Shown here: positions 37,801-45,719 of the stretch, in pieces | Numbering within the stretch: the stretch's first letter is position 1 | Layout of the letters: the number at the start of each line of letters is the position of its first letter | NCBI GenBank assembly: GCA_965223585.1 | Contig: CBDCWW010000014.1 | Location: forward strand, 248,001 to 312,000 | Direction of reading: 5' to 3' | DNA length: 64,000 nt | DNA from: CBDCVN01 sp965223585 | GTDB taxonomy: Bacteria > Deinococcota > Deinococci > Deinococcales > Trueperaceae | The notes under the pieces: generated by a model | Seen by the model: the letters and a program-made list of their open reading frames with translations, nothing else | Database searches by the model: none | What the model was told of the DNA's origin: nothing | Made by a program: the position numbers and the translations under genes

Positions 37801-39248
37801 TGGGAATTAGCTTTGAGCCCAGCTTAGGGGCAGAATCGTTCCTGTTGCGCCTACTTTTTGACCGAGAGCGCATGGGGCTTTTTGCAGCAGCTTTTCTCCT
37901 TAATAATTGGGGGGTGCGGGTATTGCCTTCACTATCTGCTCTTAACAGCTTAAGGATTGAGCCAAGTGCCTATGTCGAAGATGAAGCTATTGAGCTGCTG
38001 ATTAAAAGCTTAGAAGATTTTTGTGTGGGCCTGCGTCAGAGGGATTTTGAGCGTTTGGTTGCCTTCCTGCTAGCAAACAAACCCGAATCTAAAGAAATCA
38101 AGGATAAAACCTTACCTGTCTTGATCCCAAGGGTTGAAACCCCTGCACAAGATGCCTTGCGGGTTGCCTTTTTGTACCATTTCGTTCATCTGGAACAGGA
38201 AGTAGTTTTCTGTGAGCCCAACCTTGCCAGACTTTCACTTGATGCTAGACAAGAATTGTTTCATAAGCTGATGAACTTATTTGAATATCGTGCTAGTACC
38301 CTATTTGCCCGACATCTCTTTGATAAAAAAGTATGGTTTGCATCTATGCCCTTGCTGGTTGATGCTGCTAGTTTGGAAAAGATGCATAAAAGCAACCGAA
38401 GGACACTTATCATCCAACGTATTCAAGAAGCCGTTGATCATTGTGCCGAAATGGGTTGCCGGGTGGTAGGTCTTGGTGCTTACATCAGCATCCTTAGTAA
38501 CAATGGAACTGCACTGAGGGTGCCAAAAGGCCTACAGCTTTCTAGTGGCAATACCTTTACGGTTGCATTAGGTATGCGTCGAATACACCGATTATGTCAC
38601 CAACGTGGGCTCTACCCTGAAGCGAACACAACGCAATTAGCCATCGTTGGTGCTAGCGGGAACATCGGTTCGGCTCTTGCTTTCATGACTGTAGAGGGGT
38701 CTAATGCTTTCAGGAAAATTTGCTTGCTAGGACGTGATCAAAATCGGCTAGAAGCTATTCAGTTGCGACTCAAAGCAGCTGCCGAGGGGATGAAGGTGTT
38801 ACCTGAAATTAGCATCTCGACTGACTTAAAGTCCTTACAAACCTGTAACGTTATCCTGCTTGCCACGAATACAACAGATACACTAATTTACCCTCATCAC
38901 TTATCTAAAAAAGGACCGATCATAATTGCTGATTTGTCTGTTCCGACTGTAGTTTCCCCTTTAGTACGAACCCAACCACATGTACGAGTGGTACCTCTAG
39001 CAGGTACGGTAGTCGTGCCGGGATCAGATGATTTTGCCATGGCTGCTCACATACCCCAAGGTCGTGCTTTTGCCTGTGCTGTGGAAGCTATGCTTTTAGG
39101 ACTCAACTTTGAGGAAGCAAAGGATATGCAACTTGTTGGTGAGATTAAAAGCAAAAATGTAAAAATCCTCGATGCCTTAGCAGCACGCTACGAATTCTAT
39201 GATAGTGCTCTAAGGGCGGTAAGGACGGCAGATGAAGCCTCTTTATGA
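34836..39248 (+). CDS. Trifunctional fusion: adenylate-forming ligase, class III aminotransferase, acyl-ACP reductase
   Basis: 1470 residues; TTG start set by AGGAG seven bases upstream. Part 1 (about 1-600) is an AMP-binding ligase: LTTSGSSGHSKLVRY (about 198), NAFGMTET, GWFQTGDVIKK and YIGRAQQDFLKDG. Part 2 (about 615-1068) is a class III PLP aminotransferase: GNLLGHRHPDL, RFGSTGAEVVEMAL, GSFHGHSLGARS, LDEIQSGLGRSG and PLP Lys 900 in LFAKALGGG. Part 3 (about 1105-1470) matches cyanobacterial acyl-ACP reductase: VGLGAYISIL, SSGNTFTVAL, the NAD(P) loop LAIVGASGNIGSALA and Cys 1414 in FACAVEAMLLG, equivalent to the catalytic Cys of the cyanobacterial enzyme. No carrier domain is evident. It could turn a PKS acyl chain into aldehyde and then amine. 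It overlaps the next gene by 17 bp. Confidence 0.9.
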   Translation: MSEIIINSSQSLTPQPRYQSLAELLFTPQPDEDQNTALLMGTLAQQACVVSLGRLRSVVLELIKTFEEAHLVLGDTVCLMRLPRTSELTVAVTYAALSCAGLRVLLPMYPEPADFATWLRATNSKAIFWDSKELLHYGHESDKQSFERLYDVARASSINPLCLTDDLELPTRLTRPIKNYSVPKLFQNDLDSECLILTTSGSSGHSKLVRYTQAAFLRSASAWESAGLFSKDKQGGRALCLLFAHSMGIRAFWNAIWTQQSLCLIPPEWYLEHPERVRSLLISMQPEHVTGGPAVYRTLLELSRVFPNLKDSCFRHLHTAVSSGATFDKYLACKLKDTLGVRLVNAFGMTETLQVLSDLVDGPFTTGLGNLLPGVEVKLEPFEDTPYHQLKIRSPFACSGYVPLELDDTSYPIDSSGWFQTGDVIKKTPEGLHYIGRAQQDFLKDGFGVKLPRNLLLSHYHALDQAVTHLEPFPLKESPGLAALIFIKPLAYGYEERISSAGASKNNQLLDHIGSLLEARHEQLLEQLDGFELRHHTIRRFACVYASAPLTTKGNLAQAEVKHRFNTIIKHLTESDLKRDDIFELDFEALQRPAVTRLVRPKQGELLALMGLDKQYEASHGDYLYYKEQGKKHRVVDFVGGFGGNLLGHRHPDLIKAAKQFIDSERVFLNDQGSARLHEGELAKRLSSKLRDLTAKPFVVRFGSTGAEVVEMALTHAWLEQRKRIQEFVDSQSQAFVNEQPTIIAQLRHLAEQFLKEPPVVLAFEGSFHGHSLGARSITFRTRKETTFDSLMNLECIFLPLDSDFELSDLLAKYEQKLPALSWDGQQIKQHEKSFSRIIAAIAEPIRGEGGIKEIPLSLLEQLSLQVFPLILDEIQSGLGRSGSFLASEGISASYYLFAKALGGGLAKISALLIEKHRYQDRFDSDYVGTFSGDAFSATIATKVLEVIEQDNIPKRAKERGEVLKLKLEALQQTYPDIIAAVSGRGLMLGISFEPSLGAESFLLRLLFDRERMGLFAAAFLLNNWGVRVLPSLSALNSLRIEPSAYVEDEAIELLIKSLEDFCVGLRQRDFERLVAFLLANKPESKEIKDKTLPVLIPRVETPAQDALRVAFLYHFVHLEQEVVFCEPNLARLSLDARQELFHKLMNLFEYRASTLFARHLFDKKVWFASMPLLVDAASLEKMHKSNRRTLIIQRIQEAVDHCAEMGCRVVGLGAYISILSNNGTALRVPKGLQLSSGNTFTVALGMRRIHRLCHQRGLYPEANTTQLAIVGASGNIGSALAFMTVEGSNAFRKICLLGRDQNRLEAIQLRLKAAAEGMKVLPEISISTDLKSLQTCNVILLATNTTDTLIYPHHLSKKGPIIIADLSVPTVVSPLVRTQPHVRVVPLAGTVVVPGSDDFAMAAHIPQGRAFACAVEAMLLGLNFEEAKDMQLVGEIKSKNVKILDALAARYEFYDSALRAVRTADEASL

Positions 39249-40320
39249 TTTTGGCCTCTCGCAGGAAGACTACCGTAGTGAATGCAGAACCCTTGGTCTT
39301 CCGGGTGGGAAAATTCTGTCAGTAACAAGTGCTGGTGACATGGCTTTGTCCTTACTGGCAGCGGGTGCAGAAAGTGTTACTGCAGTGGACATAAATCCCA
39401 ATCAAAACCATCTAGCGCAGCTTAAGTTAGCCTCGGTTCTGACACTTCCTAGGCTCGAGGCTATTTGCTTTTTAGGATTTTTACCTGCTTCCAAAAAAGA
39501 AAGACTAGATTGGTTTAGGGTAGTTCTTCCTGCTATGCCTGCTGAGAGTCAAGCATTCTGGTTAGAGCAAAAATTGGCTGTACAGGAAGGTGCTTTGTGG
39601 TTGGGGCAATTTGAGCGCTATTTGCGGCGTGTTTTAAGGTTACTGAAACCTTATTTGACTCCACGTTTTCAGCAGCTCGTGGCTTGCTCGAGTCTAGAAG
39701 AGCAAAAACAGGTCTTTAACCGATTATTCGACACCGTCTTGATTCGGACTGTGTTCCGAGTAGCTTTTAACCCAAAAGTTTATGCTAAACGTGGTGTCGA
39801 TCCTCAAAGCTTGCGGTATCATGATCAAAAGATTTCTCTTGGCAAAGTATATTTTAAACGCTTTAGCAATATGTGCCAGAATAGTCTTGCTAGGGAAAAC
39901 CACTATTTGCAAATGTTTACCCTTGGTAGAGTTCTTAATGTAGACTGCGTCCCACGTTACCTGCAAGCAGATGGGATTGAGGTGATAGAAAAGCAGCACA
40001 AAAACCTTTCTTTAGTCACTGCTGATATTAACCAGTTCCTACAAGAAATGCCCCCTGAAAGTTTCGATCGCTTCCATCTTTCTAATGTACCTGACTGGTT
40101 GAATCAGCCTTCCTTTGATGCTCTAATGCACACGATTGCCAGCCGTGCCAAGCGCCCCACTAAGCTCCTTTGGCGTTTTATTCATGTGAACCGTCCTTTG
40201 CCTTCTGACCTGAAACAAATCATTCAGCTTGATAGCACCTTGGGTCATGAATTAGAAATCAAAGACCGCTTTCCTATTTACTCACTAGTACCTGCTTTTA
40301 TTCCAGCAGCTACATTTTAG
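39232..40320 (+). CDS. BtaA-like (DUF3419) S-adenosylmethionine aminocarboxypropyl transferase
   Basis: 362 residues. The SAM fold has ILSVTSAGDMALSLLAAGAE then VTAVDINPNQNHLAQLKLA, the BtaA/DUF3419 signature. Later blocks include FNRLFDTVLIRTVFRVAFNP, NHYLQMFTLGR and ESFDRFHLSNVPDWL, as in BtaA. BtaA moves the 3-amino-3-carboxypropyl group of SAM to diacylglycerol in betaine-lipid synthesis. No BtaB N-methyltransferase is present, so trimethylated betaine lipid is not predicted. The gene overlaps the fusion gene by 17 bp and is 8 bp from the GNAT-like gene. I infer that the acceptor is the PKS-derived lipid. The start is ATG with a GGACGG site. Confidence 0.88.
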   Translation: MKPLYDFGLSQEDYRSECRTLGLPGGKILSVTSAGDMALSLLAAGAESVTAVDINPNQNHLAQLKLASVLTLPRLEAICFLGFLPASKKERLDWFRVVLPAMPAESQAFWLEQKLAVQEGALWLGQFERYLRRVLRLLKPYLTPRFQQLVACSSLEEQKQVFNRLFDTVLIRTVFRVAFNPKVYAKRGVDPQSLRYHDQKISLGKVYFKRFSNMCQNSLARENHYLQMFTLGRVLNVDCVPRYLQADGIEVIEKQHKNLSLVTADINQFLQEMPPESFDRFHLSNVPDWLNQPSFDALMHTIASRAKRPTKLLWRFIHVNRPLPSDLKQIIQLDSTLGHELEIKDRFPIYSLVPAFIPAATF

Positions 40321-40328
40321 GAGAAGGC

Positions 40329-41420
40329 TTGAGCAAGGAGATCAGGTTTCGCCTACTTAACAGTTCTGATGGGCCAGAGTTGCTTAAGCTCAACCAAGCT
40401 TGTCCCATTAAAGCTGACTTCAGCTTCTATTTTGAACGTGCTCCAGATTTTTTTCGCTGGCCTAGAGAGGTATTTGATGAGTTCCATTATATTGGAGCTT
40501 TCGATGCAGACAAGCTTGTTGGTTATGCCATGCTTGGCTTTTACGAAGGATGGATCGGTAGTGGGTGGGGGAAAGTTTTTTATTTGGGGGATGCTCGAGT
40601 ATTACCAGCTTATAGAGGAAAACGAATTGTCCAAAGGATTTTTCGGAGCTTTGAAACCACTTTCTCCGAGCAAGCTAGACTAGGCTTCTTTGTTGTGAAA
40701 AAAGGTAACTTAGTAGCTAAAAGACTAGCTGAAACAGCCCGTTCGAAAACCTACGCTATAAACCGATTATGCGACATTAACGTATTCAATATTTTTCTTT
40801 TGGGTCGGCGTAGATTGATAAAATCGCCACATGTCCAGCGAGCCCAGCAAACTGATTTATCTGCTATCAAGGATTTTCTTTTAGAGAATTATCAAGGTCG
40901 GCTTTTTGCTCCCAAGATCACACCACAGCGAATCAAATCATCTGGATTAGTTGAGGGTCAGTTAGCTTTGGAGGATCACTATCTATATAAACAGTCAGGA
41001 CGAATTTGTGCTGTGTTGGGCTTGTGGGATATGACGGCATTGCATCGCACGGTGGTATTAGGTTATCCGTTTGCTGCAAAGCTGCTGCGGTTAAGTTATC
41101 CATTGCTTCAATTGTTCTGGCCAAGAACTGCTCCTTTGCCTTCTTTGGGGGAAAGTTTTCGTGCGCTTACTGTTACGCATCTTGCGATTGAAGGAAATAA
41201 TCTTGAGATCTTTCGTGATCTCCTTAGCACCGTTATTGCTGATCAGGTTGACAAAGGTTATCATATGATCCATATTGGTTTTAGTGAGGGTGATCAACTG
41301 CAGCAGGGTCTAGCTGGTTTGTTCTATCAGAAGTTTAGTTCTGAGTTATATCAATTAAATCCGCTTAGCTACCCTGAAGCACCTAGATTACTCCCTTATG
41401 TAAATCTTTCTATCCTTTAG
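40329..41420 (+). CDS. GNAT-like acyltransferase
   Basis: 363 residues; TTG start after AGGAGAAGG. The N-terminal half has the acetyl-CoA fold: FRLLNSSDGPELLKLNQACP, VGYAMLGFYEGWIGSG and the pyrophosphate-loop region ARVLPAYRGKRIVQRIFRSF (R/Q-x-x-G-x-G/R type). The C-terminal half (from about LGRRRLIKSPHV) looks like a second, degenerate GNAT fold. It is the last gene of the PKS operon. It may N-acylate an amine made by the aminotransferase or the amino group of the aminocarboxypropyl unit. Neither donor nor acceptor can be read from the sequence. Confidence 0.75.
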   Translation: MSKEIRFRLLNSSDGPELLKLNQACPIKADFSFYFERAPDFFRWPREVFDEFHYIGAFDADKLVGYAMLGFYEGWIGSGWGKVFYLGDARVLPAYRGKRIVQRIFRSFETTFSEQARLGFFVVKKGNLVAKRLAETARSKTYAINRLCDINVFNIFLLGRRRLIKSPHVQRAQQTDLSAIKDFLLENYQGRLFAPKITPQRIKSSGLVEGQLALEDHYLYKQSGRICAVLGLWDMTALHRTVVLGYPFAAKLLRLSYPLLQLFWPRTAPLPSLGESFRALTVTHLAIEGNNLEIFRDLLSTVIADQVDKGYHMIHIGFSEGDQLQQGLAGLFYQKFSSELYQLNPLSYPEAPRLLPYVNLSIL

Positions 41421-41437
41421 GTCAACTTCTTGAATGA

Positions 41438-41469
41438 ATATGCATATTTTACTAGAATTGTATGCATAT
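41438..41469. promoter_or_regulatory. Inverted repeat, possible antitoxin operator
   Basis: ATATGCATA (41438-41446) and TATGCATAT (41461-41469) are perfect 9-bp arms with a 14-bp spacer, ending on the start codon of the VapB-like gene. Antitoxins of this family usually bind such repeats over their own promoter. Confidence 0.55.
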
Positions 41470-41721
41470 GAGAACCACACTTGATCTACCTGAAAACTTA
41501 CTAAGCGAGGCAATGAAGGTAACCCATACAGACACTAAAACAGGTTTATTGTGCTTGCTTTAAAGGAGTTGATAAGAAAATCAAAGATTACCAACCTTAA
41601 AAAGTACAAAGGGAAAATAGATTTGGATATTAATCTAGGGCGTGTTGACATTTGGAGGGTTTTGCCGTCTGAAAACCACGTTTCTAATTCAACATATTCT
41701 GTGAGCTTTACCCTTTTCTGA
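41468..41721 (+). pseudogene. VapB-like antitoxin, frameshifted; no toxin gene
   Basis: It starts MRTTLDLPENLLSEAMKVTH and reaches DTKTG, then stops in frame 0. Shifting frame at about 41548 gives IVLALKELIRKSKITNLKKY and GKIDLDINLG, the normal continuation of type II VapB (DUF2191) antitoxins. One or two bases have been lost or gained. No PIN-domain VapC follows; the DNA downstream is non-coding. It is a decayed toxin-antitoxin locus with its operator still visible. Confidence 0.65.
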
Positions 41722-42018
41722 CAGCATTACTCAATGTTTCTAAAGTGAAATGTCAACAGAACCTAGATGAAGTACGAGACCGCCAGTAAGATCTATTCGC
41801 TTCATAGGCACTTTCATTTATTAAATCAGATCATCAAAGTTGACTTGTATTGAGCCAAGTTACTAGCCTACTAAAGTAGGGGAAATCTAAGACCCATGAA
41901 GAGCCCTTGAAGGGTCTAATACACTTATGATTTCATCACTACTTAATCTGATACTATATTGGTCCTTGCTTAAGTTAAAAACTACCCTTACTCAAAATTT
42001 TTGATAAACTTTTAACCA

Positions 42019-42141
42019 ATGCCAGCAGTAAAAGTAGTATCTAAGCTCAGAAAGTCTAAATTAACAAACAGTGATGCAACTTTATCTAGGTTTGATCAAT
42101 TAAAATCTGACTCTAACTTTGGTGAAGTAGTTGCTCACTAA
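42019..42141 (+). CDS. Possible 40-residue peptide
   Basis: An ORF reads MPAVKVVSKLRKSKLTNSDA and 20 further residues to TAA. It is basic at the front and polar at the end. There is no ribosome binding site of note and no recognised family; it may be chance or an antitoxin fragment. The rest of 41722-42227 shows no gene. Confidence 0.2.
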   Translation: MPAVKVVSKLRKSKLTNSDATLSRFDQLKSDSNFGEVVAH

Positions 42142-42227
42142 AGATTCACTCTAATTTAAGCTGCTGATGCGACGGACCTTACTTCATATATGCTAAACAA
42201 AAAAAACTTTAGGAGTTCCAATTTATA

Positions 42228-45200
42228 GTGAATAAAAATCAAATCTACTTAGGTAACCTTGCCAGTAAGCACAACAAAGAAGAAGTTATAGGTGAATACG
42301 TCACCCTACTAGGTGAGTCCTACTACTGCATAAGAAATTATGATAAGATGCCACCTTTTTTTATGAGCATAGTCAGTAGTTCTGACCATTGGTTATTTAT
42401 CTCTAGTACAGGTGGTCTTTCTGCTGGGCGTAAAAATGCTGAATCAGCTTTATTCCCTTATTACACCGACGATAAAATAACTGAAAATAGTGAAAATACT
42501 GGTAGCAAAACTATACTATTAGTAAGTACTAATGAACGTTCTTATTTGTGGGAACCATTTTCTATGCAATATGTGGGTTTATATAACGTAGAAAGAAACC
42601 TATACAAAAACGTTTATGGTAACAAGGTGCTCTTTGAAGAAATCAATCACGATTTAGGTATTAGTTACCGCTATGCTTGGAATACTAGTGAGCAATACGG
42701 CTTTATAAAAACATCTTGGCTTATAAATAATGCTGACCAAGAGTTGTCAGTATCTTTATTAGATGGCTTGCAAAACATATTACCTTACGGTGCTAACACA
42801 GGATTACAAGGCAGCCTTAGTAATTTGCTAGATGCCTATAAGCGTAATGAATTGGAACCCCAAACAGGACTAGGCATTTTTGCCCTTAGTGCTGCACTGA
42901 CAGACGTGGCAGAAGCTGCTGAGTCCTTAAAGGCTACAGTTGCTTATCAAGTTGGCCTTAGGGAACCCACCTATTTACTTTCCTCAGAGCAAATAGGTAG
43001 CTTTGAAAAAGGACTAGCTGTAGAGCAAGAAAGTGACATATGCGGTAAAAGGGGTGCTTATTTTGTACATACTGAACTCGAGCTACCCCCCAAAAAACAA
43101 CATTCATGGAGCCTAATAGCCGAGATAAACCAAGACAGTACACAAGTTGCCAGCCTAGTTGATGCCCTTCAGGATAAAGATTCTTTTAAAACCAAAATAG
43201 AGCAAGACATCGAGCAAAGCAGTCAAGAGTTAAAAAACATTATTGCCAGTGCAGATGGTTTACAAGTTACAGGAGATGAGTTAGCTACAGCACACCACTA
43301 TGCTAATGTTCTTTTTAATACTATGCGTGGAGGAATCTTTGCTGATGGCTATACTATCCAAAAAGCTGATCTACACAATTTTATTAAAGTCAGGAACATC
43401 AAACTACTTACTAGTAATAGTGGCTTTCTTGCAGAACTACCCGAAGAATTTAGTCACAGTAAGCTTCTTAGTAAGGTTTTAGAGAGTGGTTCTGCTGGAC
43501 TCGAGCGCATCTGCTACCAATATTTACCACTCACTTTCAGCCGCAGACACGGAGACCCCAGCCGTCCTTGGAACCGTTTTTCTATCAATATAAAAAACCC
43601 TGACGGTAGTAAGAAACTAGATTATCAGGGCAACTGGCGAGATATTTTCCAAAATTGGGAGCCACTAGCCTATTCCTACCCGGAATTTATTGAAGGAATG
43701 ATCTGCAAGTTCCTAAATGCTACTACTGCCGATGGTTACAATCCTTATAGAGTAATGCGTGCTGGTATTGAGTGGGAAGAACCTGAACCAGATAATCCTT
43801 TAGTTAATATTGGTTACTGGAGCGACCATCAAATTATTTACCTGCAAAAACTTATGGAAGTTTCCCTTAAATTTCATCCCGAAACCTTAACTAATCTGCT
43901 CAGCAAGAAAATATTCGCTCACGCCAATATTCCTTACAGAATTAAAAAATACGATGAACTGCTTAAAGACTGGTACAACACTATTGATTTTGATTGGCAG
44001 CTAGATGAAGAGATAAATTCTAAGGTAACAGAATTAGGCACAGACGCCAAACTCCTTTTAGATGCTAAAGGCAATGTTTTTCATGTTAACTTAACTGAAA
44101 AGCTATTAATTCTTCTTTTAGCTAAGCTGGCAAACTTTATACCTGAAGGTGGTATATGGATGAATACCCAACGTCCAGAATGGAACGATGCTAACAATGC
44201 CTTGGTTGGTAAGGGTATTTCAGTTGTTACTACTAGCTACTTGCGCCGCTACCTTGTATTTCTTCAGGAGCTTCTGAAAAATAGTGAGGAAATAGAAATC
44301 ATTAAAGAAGTAAAAGGCTTCTTTGATGTGGTATTTAGCATTTTAGAAAAGTACAAAACAACTTTAACAAGCTCATTTAATGATAGTGAACGCCGCACAG
44401 TTATGGATGAATTAGGTCAAGCAGGTAGCGATTATCGTTGGCATTACTATGAGCAGGGTTTTTCAGGGGAGTTCACTCAATTAGATAAAAGCACCCTGCT
44501 GGACTTTTTGGAACTAGTACGGAAATACATCGAGCACACTTTACAGGCCAACAAACGAGATGATGATCTTTATCATTCCTATAATGTTTTAAAGCTTGGT
44601 GAAAACACTACTACTGTTGAGTATCTTTATGAGATGCTCGAGGGACAAGTAGCAGTCCTATCTTCTGGTTTCTTATCAAGTGAAGAGTCACTCAAAGTAC
44701 TTAAAGCTTTACGCAACAGTAAAATGTACCGTCAAGACCAACACAGCTATATGCTTTACCCCAACAGGGATTTGCTGGGATTTCTAAATAAAAACAATTT
44801 GAGCCAAGAACAAGTGCAAGATTCTAAGCTCATTGCTAAACTTATTGAAAACCAAGATATTAGCCTTATTAGTAAGGATATAAAAGGTGTTTACCACTTT
44901 AATGGTAAATTTAAAAATGCTAAAGATGTCAAAAGTGCCTTAGCTAATTTAGGACAGCAAGAGGGCTATGCAGCTTTAGTAAAGCTAGAAGAGCAGAAAA
45001 TATTAGCTCTATTTGAAGAAATATTTGACCACAGTTCGTTCACAGGTCGTTCAGGAACATTCTTTGCTTATGAAGGCTTAGGTAGTATTTATTGGCATAT
45101 GGTTTCTAAACTTTTATTAGCAGTGCAAGAAAACTATTTAGAAGCCCTTACTAATGAGAACTCACAACCTCTTAAAGCTCTTTATGAAAGCTATTACGAT

Positions 45201-45683
45201 GTTCGTAAGGGCATTGGCTTTAACAAGTCGCCTGACGTTTACGGTGCATTCCCTACCGACCCTTACTCACATACTCCTTATGGGCAGGGGGCCAAACAAC
45301 CGGGTATGACAGGGCAAGTAAAAGAAGAAATCTTAACCCGCCTAGCTGAGTTGGGTTTGTTTGTTGAGGATGGCGAGTTGGTGTTTAATTTTGCTTTAAC
45401 TCGTAGTAAAGAATGGCTGGAACAACCAACTAGCTTTAATTACGTTGATGTAAAGGGCAATGAACAAGTTATTGACTTGCCAGCAAATTCTTTTTCTTAT
45501 ACCTTTTGTCAAGTGCCTATAGTTTGTGTTCGTTCTGGTGAAGAGCATATTAAAATAAGTCTTGCTAATGGTGAAGTTGAAAACATTGCAGGAAATCGTT
45601 TAGAGGTAAAGTATGCTCAGCATATTTTTAAAAGGGATGATTCTATTAGACAATTACAGGTCAACCTTAGAGGGAACTCTTGA
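42228..45683 (+). CDS. Large six-hairpin-glycosidase-like protein (GH94/GH15-type fold), function unknown
   Basis: 1151 residues, no signal peptide, so cytoplasmic. GTG start with AGGAG twelve bases before it. The N-terminal part is beta-rich (SSSDHWLFISSTGGLSAGRK, LVSTNERSYLWEPFSMQYVG, IKTSWLINNADQELSVSLLD), as in the beta-sandwich of sugar phosphorylases. The middle is helical with SRRHGDPSRPWNRFSI, NWRDIFQNWEPLAYSYPEF, VNIGYWSDHQIIYLQKL and IWMNTQRPEWNDANNALVG, resembling the DWND region of cellobiose-phosphorylase-like enzymes. I infer a carbohydrate-active enzyme acting on a cytoplasmic or storage glycan. No other sugar gene is near. The catalytic acid cannot be assigned by eye. It appears complete. 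Confidence 0.6.
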   Translation: MNKNQIYLGNLASKHNKEEVIGEYVTLLGESYYCIRNYDKMPPFFMSIVSSSDHWLFISSTGGLSAGRKNAESALFPYYTDDKITENSENTGSKTILLVSTNERSYLWEPFSMQYVGLYNVERNLYKNVYGNKVLFEEINHDLGISYRYAWNTSEQYGFIKTSWLINNADQELSVSLLDGLQNILPYGANTGLQGSLSNLLDAYKRNELEPQTGLGIFALSAALTDVAEAAESLKATVAYQVGLREPTYLLSSEQIGSFEKGLAVEQESDICGKRGAYFVHTELELPPKKQHSWSLIAEINQDSTQVASLVDALQDKDSFKTKIEQDIEQSSQELKNIIASADGLQVTGDELATAHHYANVLFNTMRGGIFADGYTIQKADLHNFIKVRNIKLLTSNSGFLAELPEEFSHSKLLSKVLESGSAGLERICYQYLPLTFSRRHGDPSRPWNRFSINIKNPDGSKKLDYQGNWRDIFQNWEPLAYSYPEFIEGMICKFLNATTADGYNPYRVMRAGIEWEEPEPDNPLVNIGYWSDHQIIYLQKLMEVSLKFHPETLTNLLSKKIFAHANIPYRIKKYDELLKDWYNTIDFDWQLDEEINSKVTELGTDAKLLLDAKGNVFHVNLTEKLLILLLAKLANFIPEGGIWMNTQRPEWNDANNALVGKGISVVTTSYLRRYLVFLQELLKNSEEIEIIKEVKGFFDVVFSILEKYKTTLTSSFNDSERRTVMDELGQAGSDYRWHYYEQGFSGEFTQLDKSTLLDFLELVRKYIEHTLQANKRDDDLYHSYNVLKLGENTTTVEYLYEMLEGQVAVLSSGFLSSEESLKVLKALRNSKMYRQDQHSYMLYPNRDLLGFLNKNNLSQEQVQDSKLIAKLIENQDISLISKDIKGVYHFNGKFKNAKDVKSALANLGQQEGYAALVKLEEQKILALFEEIFDHSSFTGRSGTFFAYEGLGSIYWHMVSKLLLAVQENYLEALTNENSQPLKALYESYYDVRKGIGFNKSPDVYGAFPTDPYSHTPYGQGAKQPGMTGQVKEEILTRLAELGLFVEDGELVFNFALTRSKEWLEQPTSFNYVDVKGNEQVIDLPANSFSYTFCQVPIVCVRSGEEHIKISLANGEVENIAGNRLEVKYAQHIFKRDDSIRQLQVNLRGNS

Positions 45684-45719
45684 ATACTTGTTGAGGCCAC
45701 TTCTATTCCTCAACAAGAT

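Noticed and set aside
39232..40320. Complete betaine-lipid (BtaAB) pathway
   Set aside because: No BtaB-type N-methyltransferase is present, and the gene is embedded in a PKS operon.
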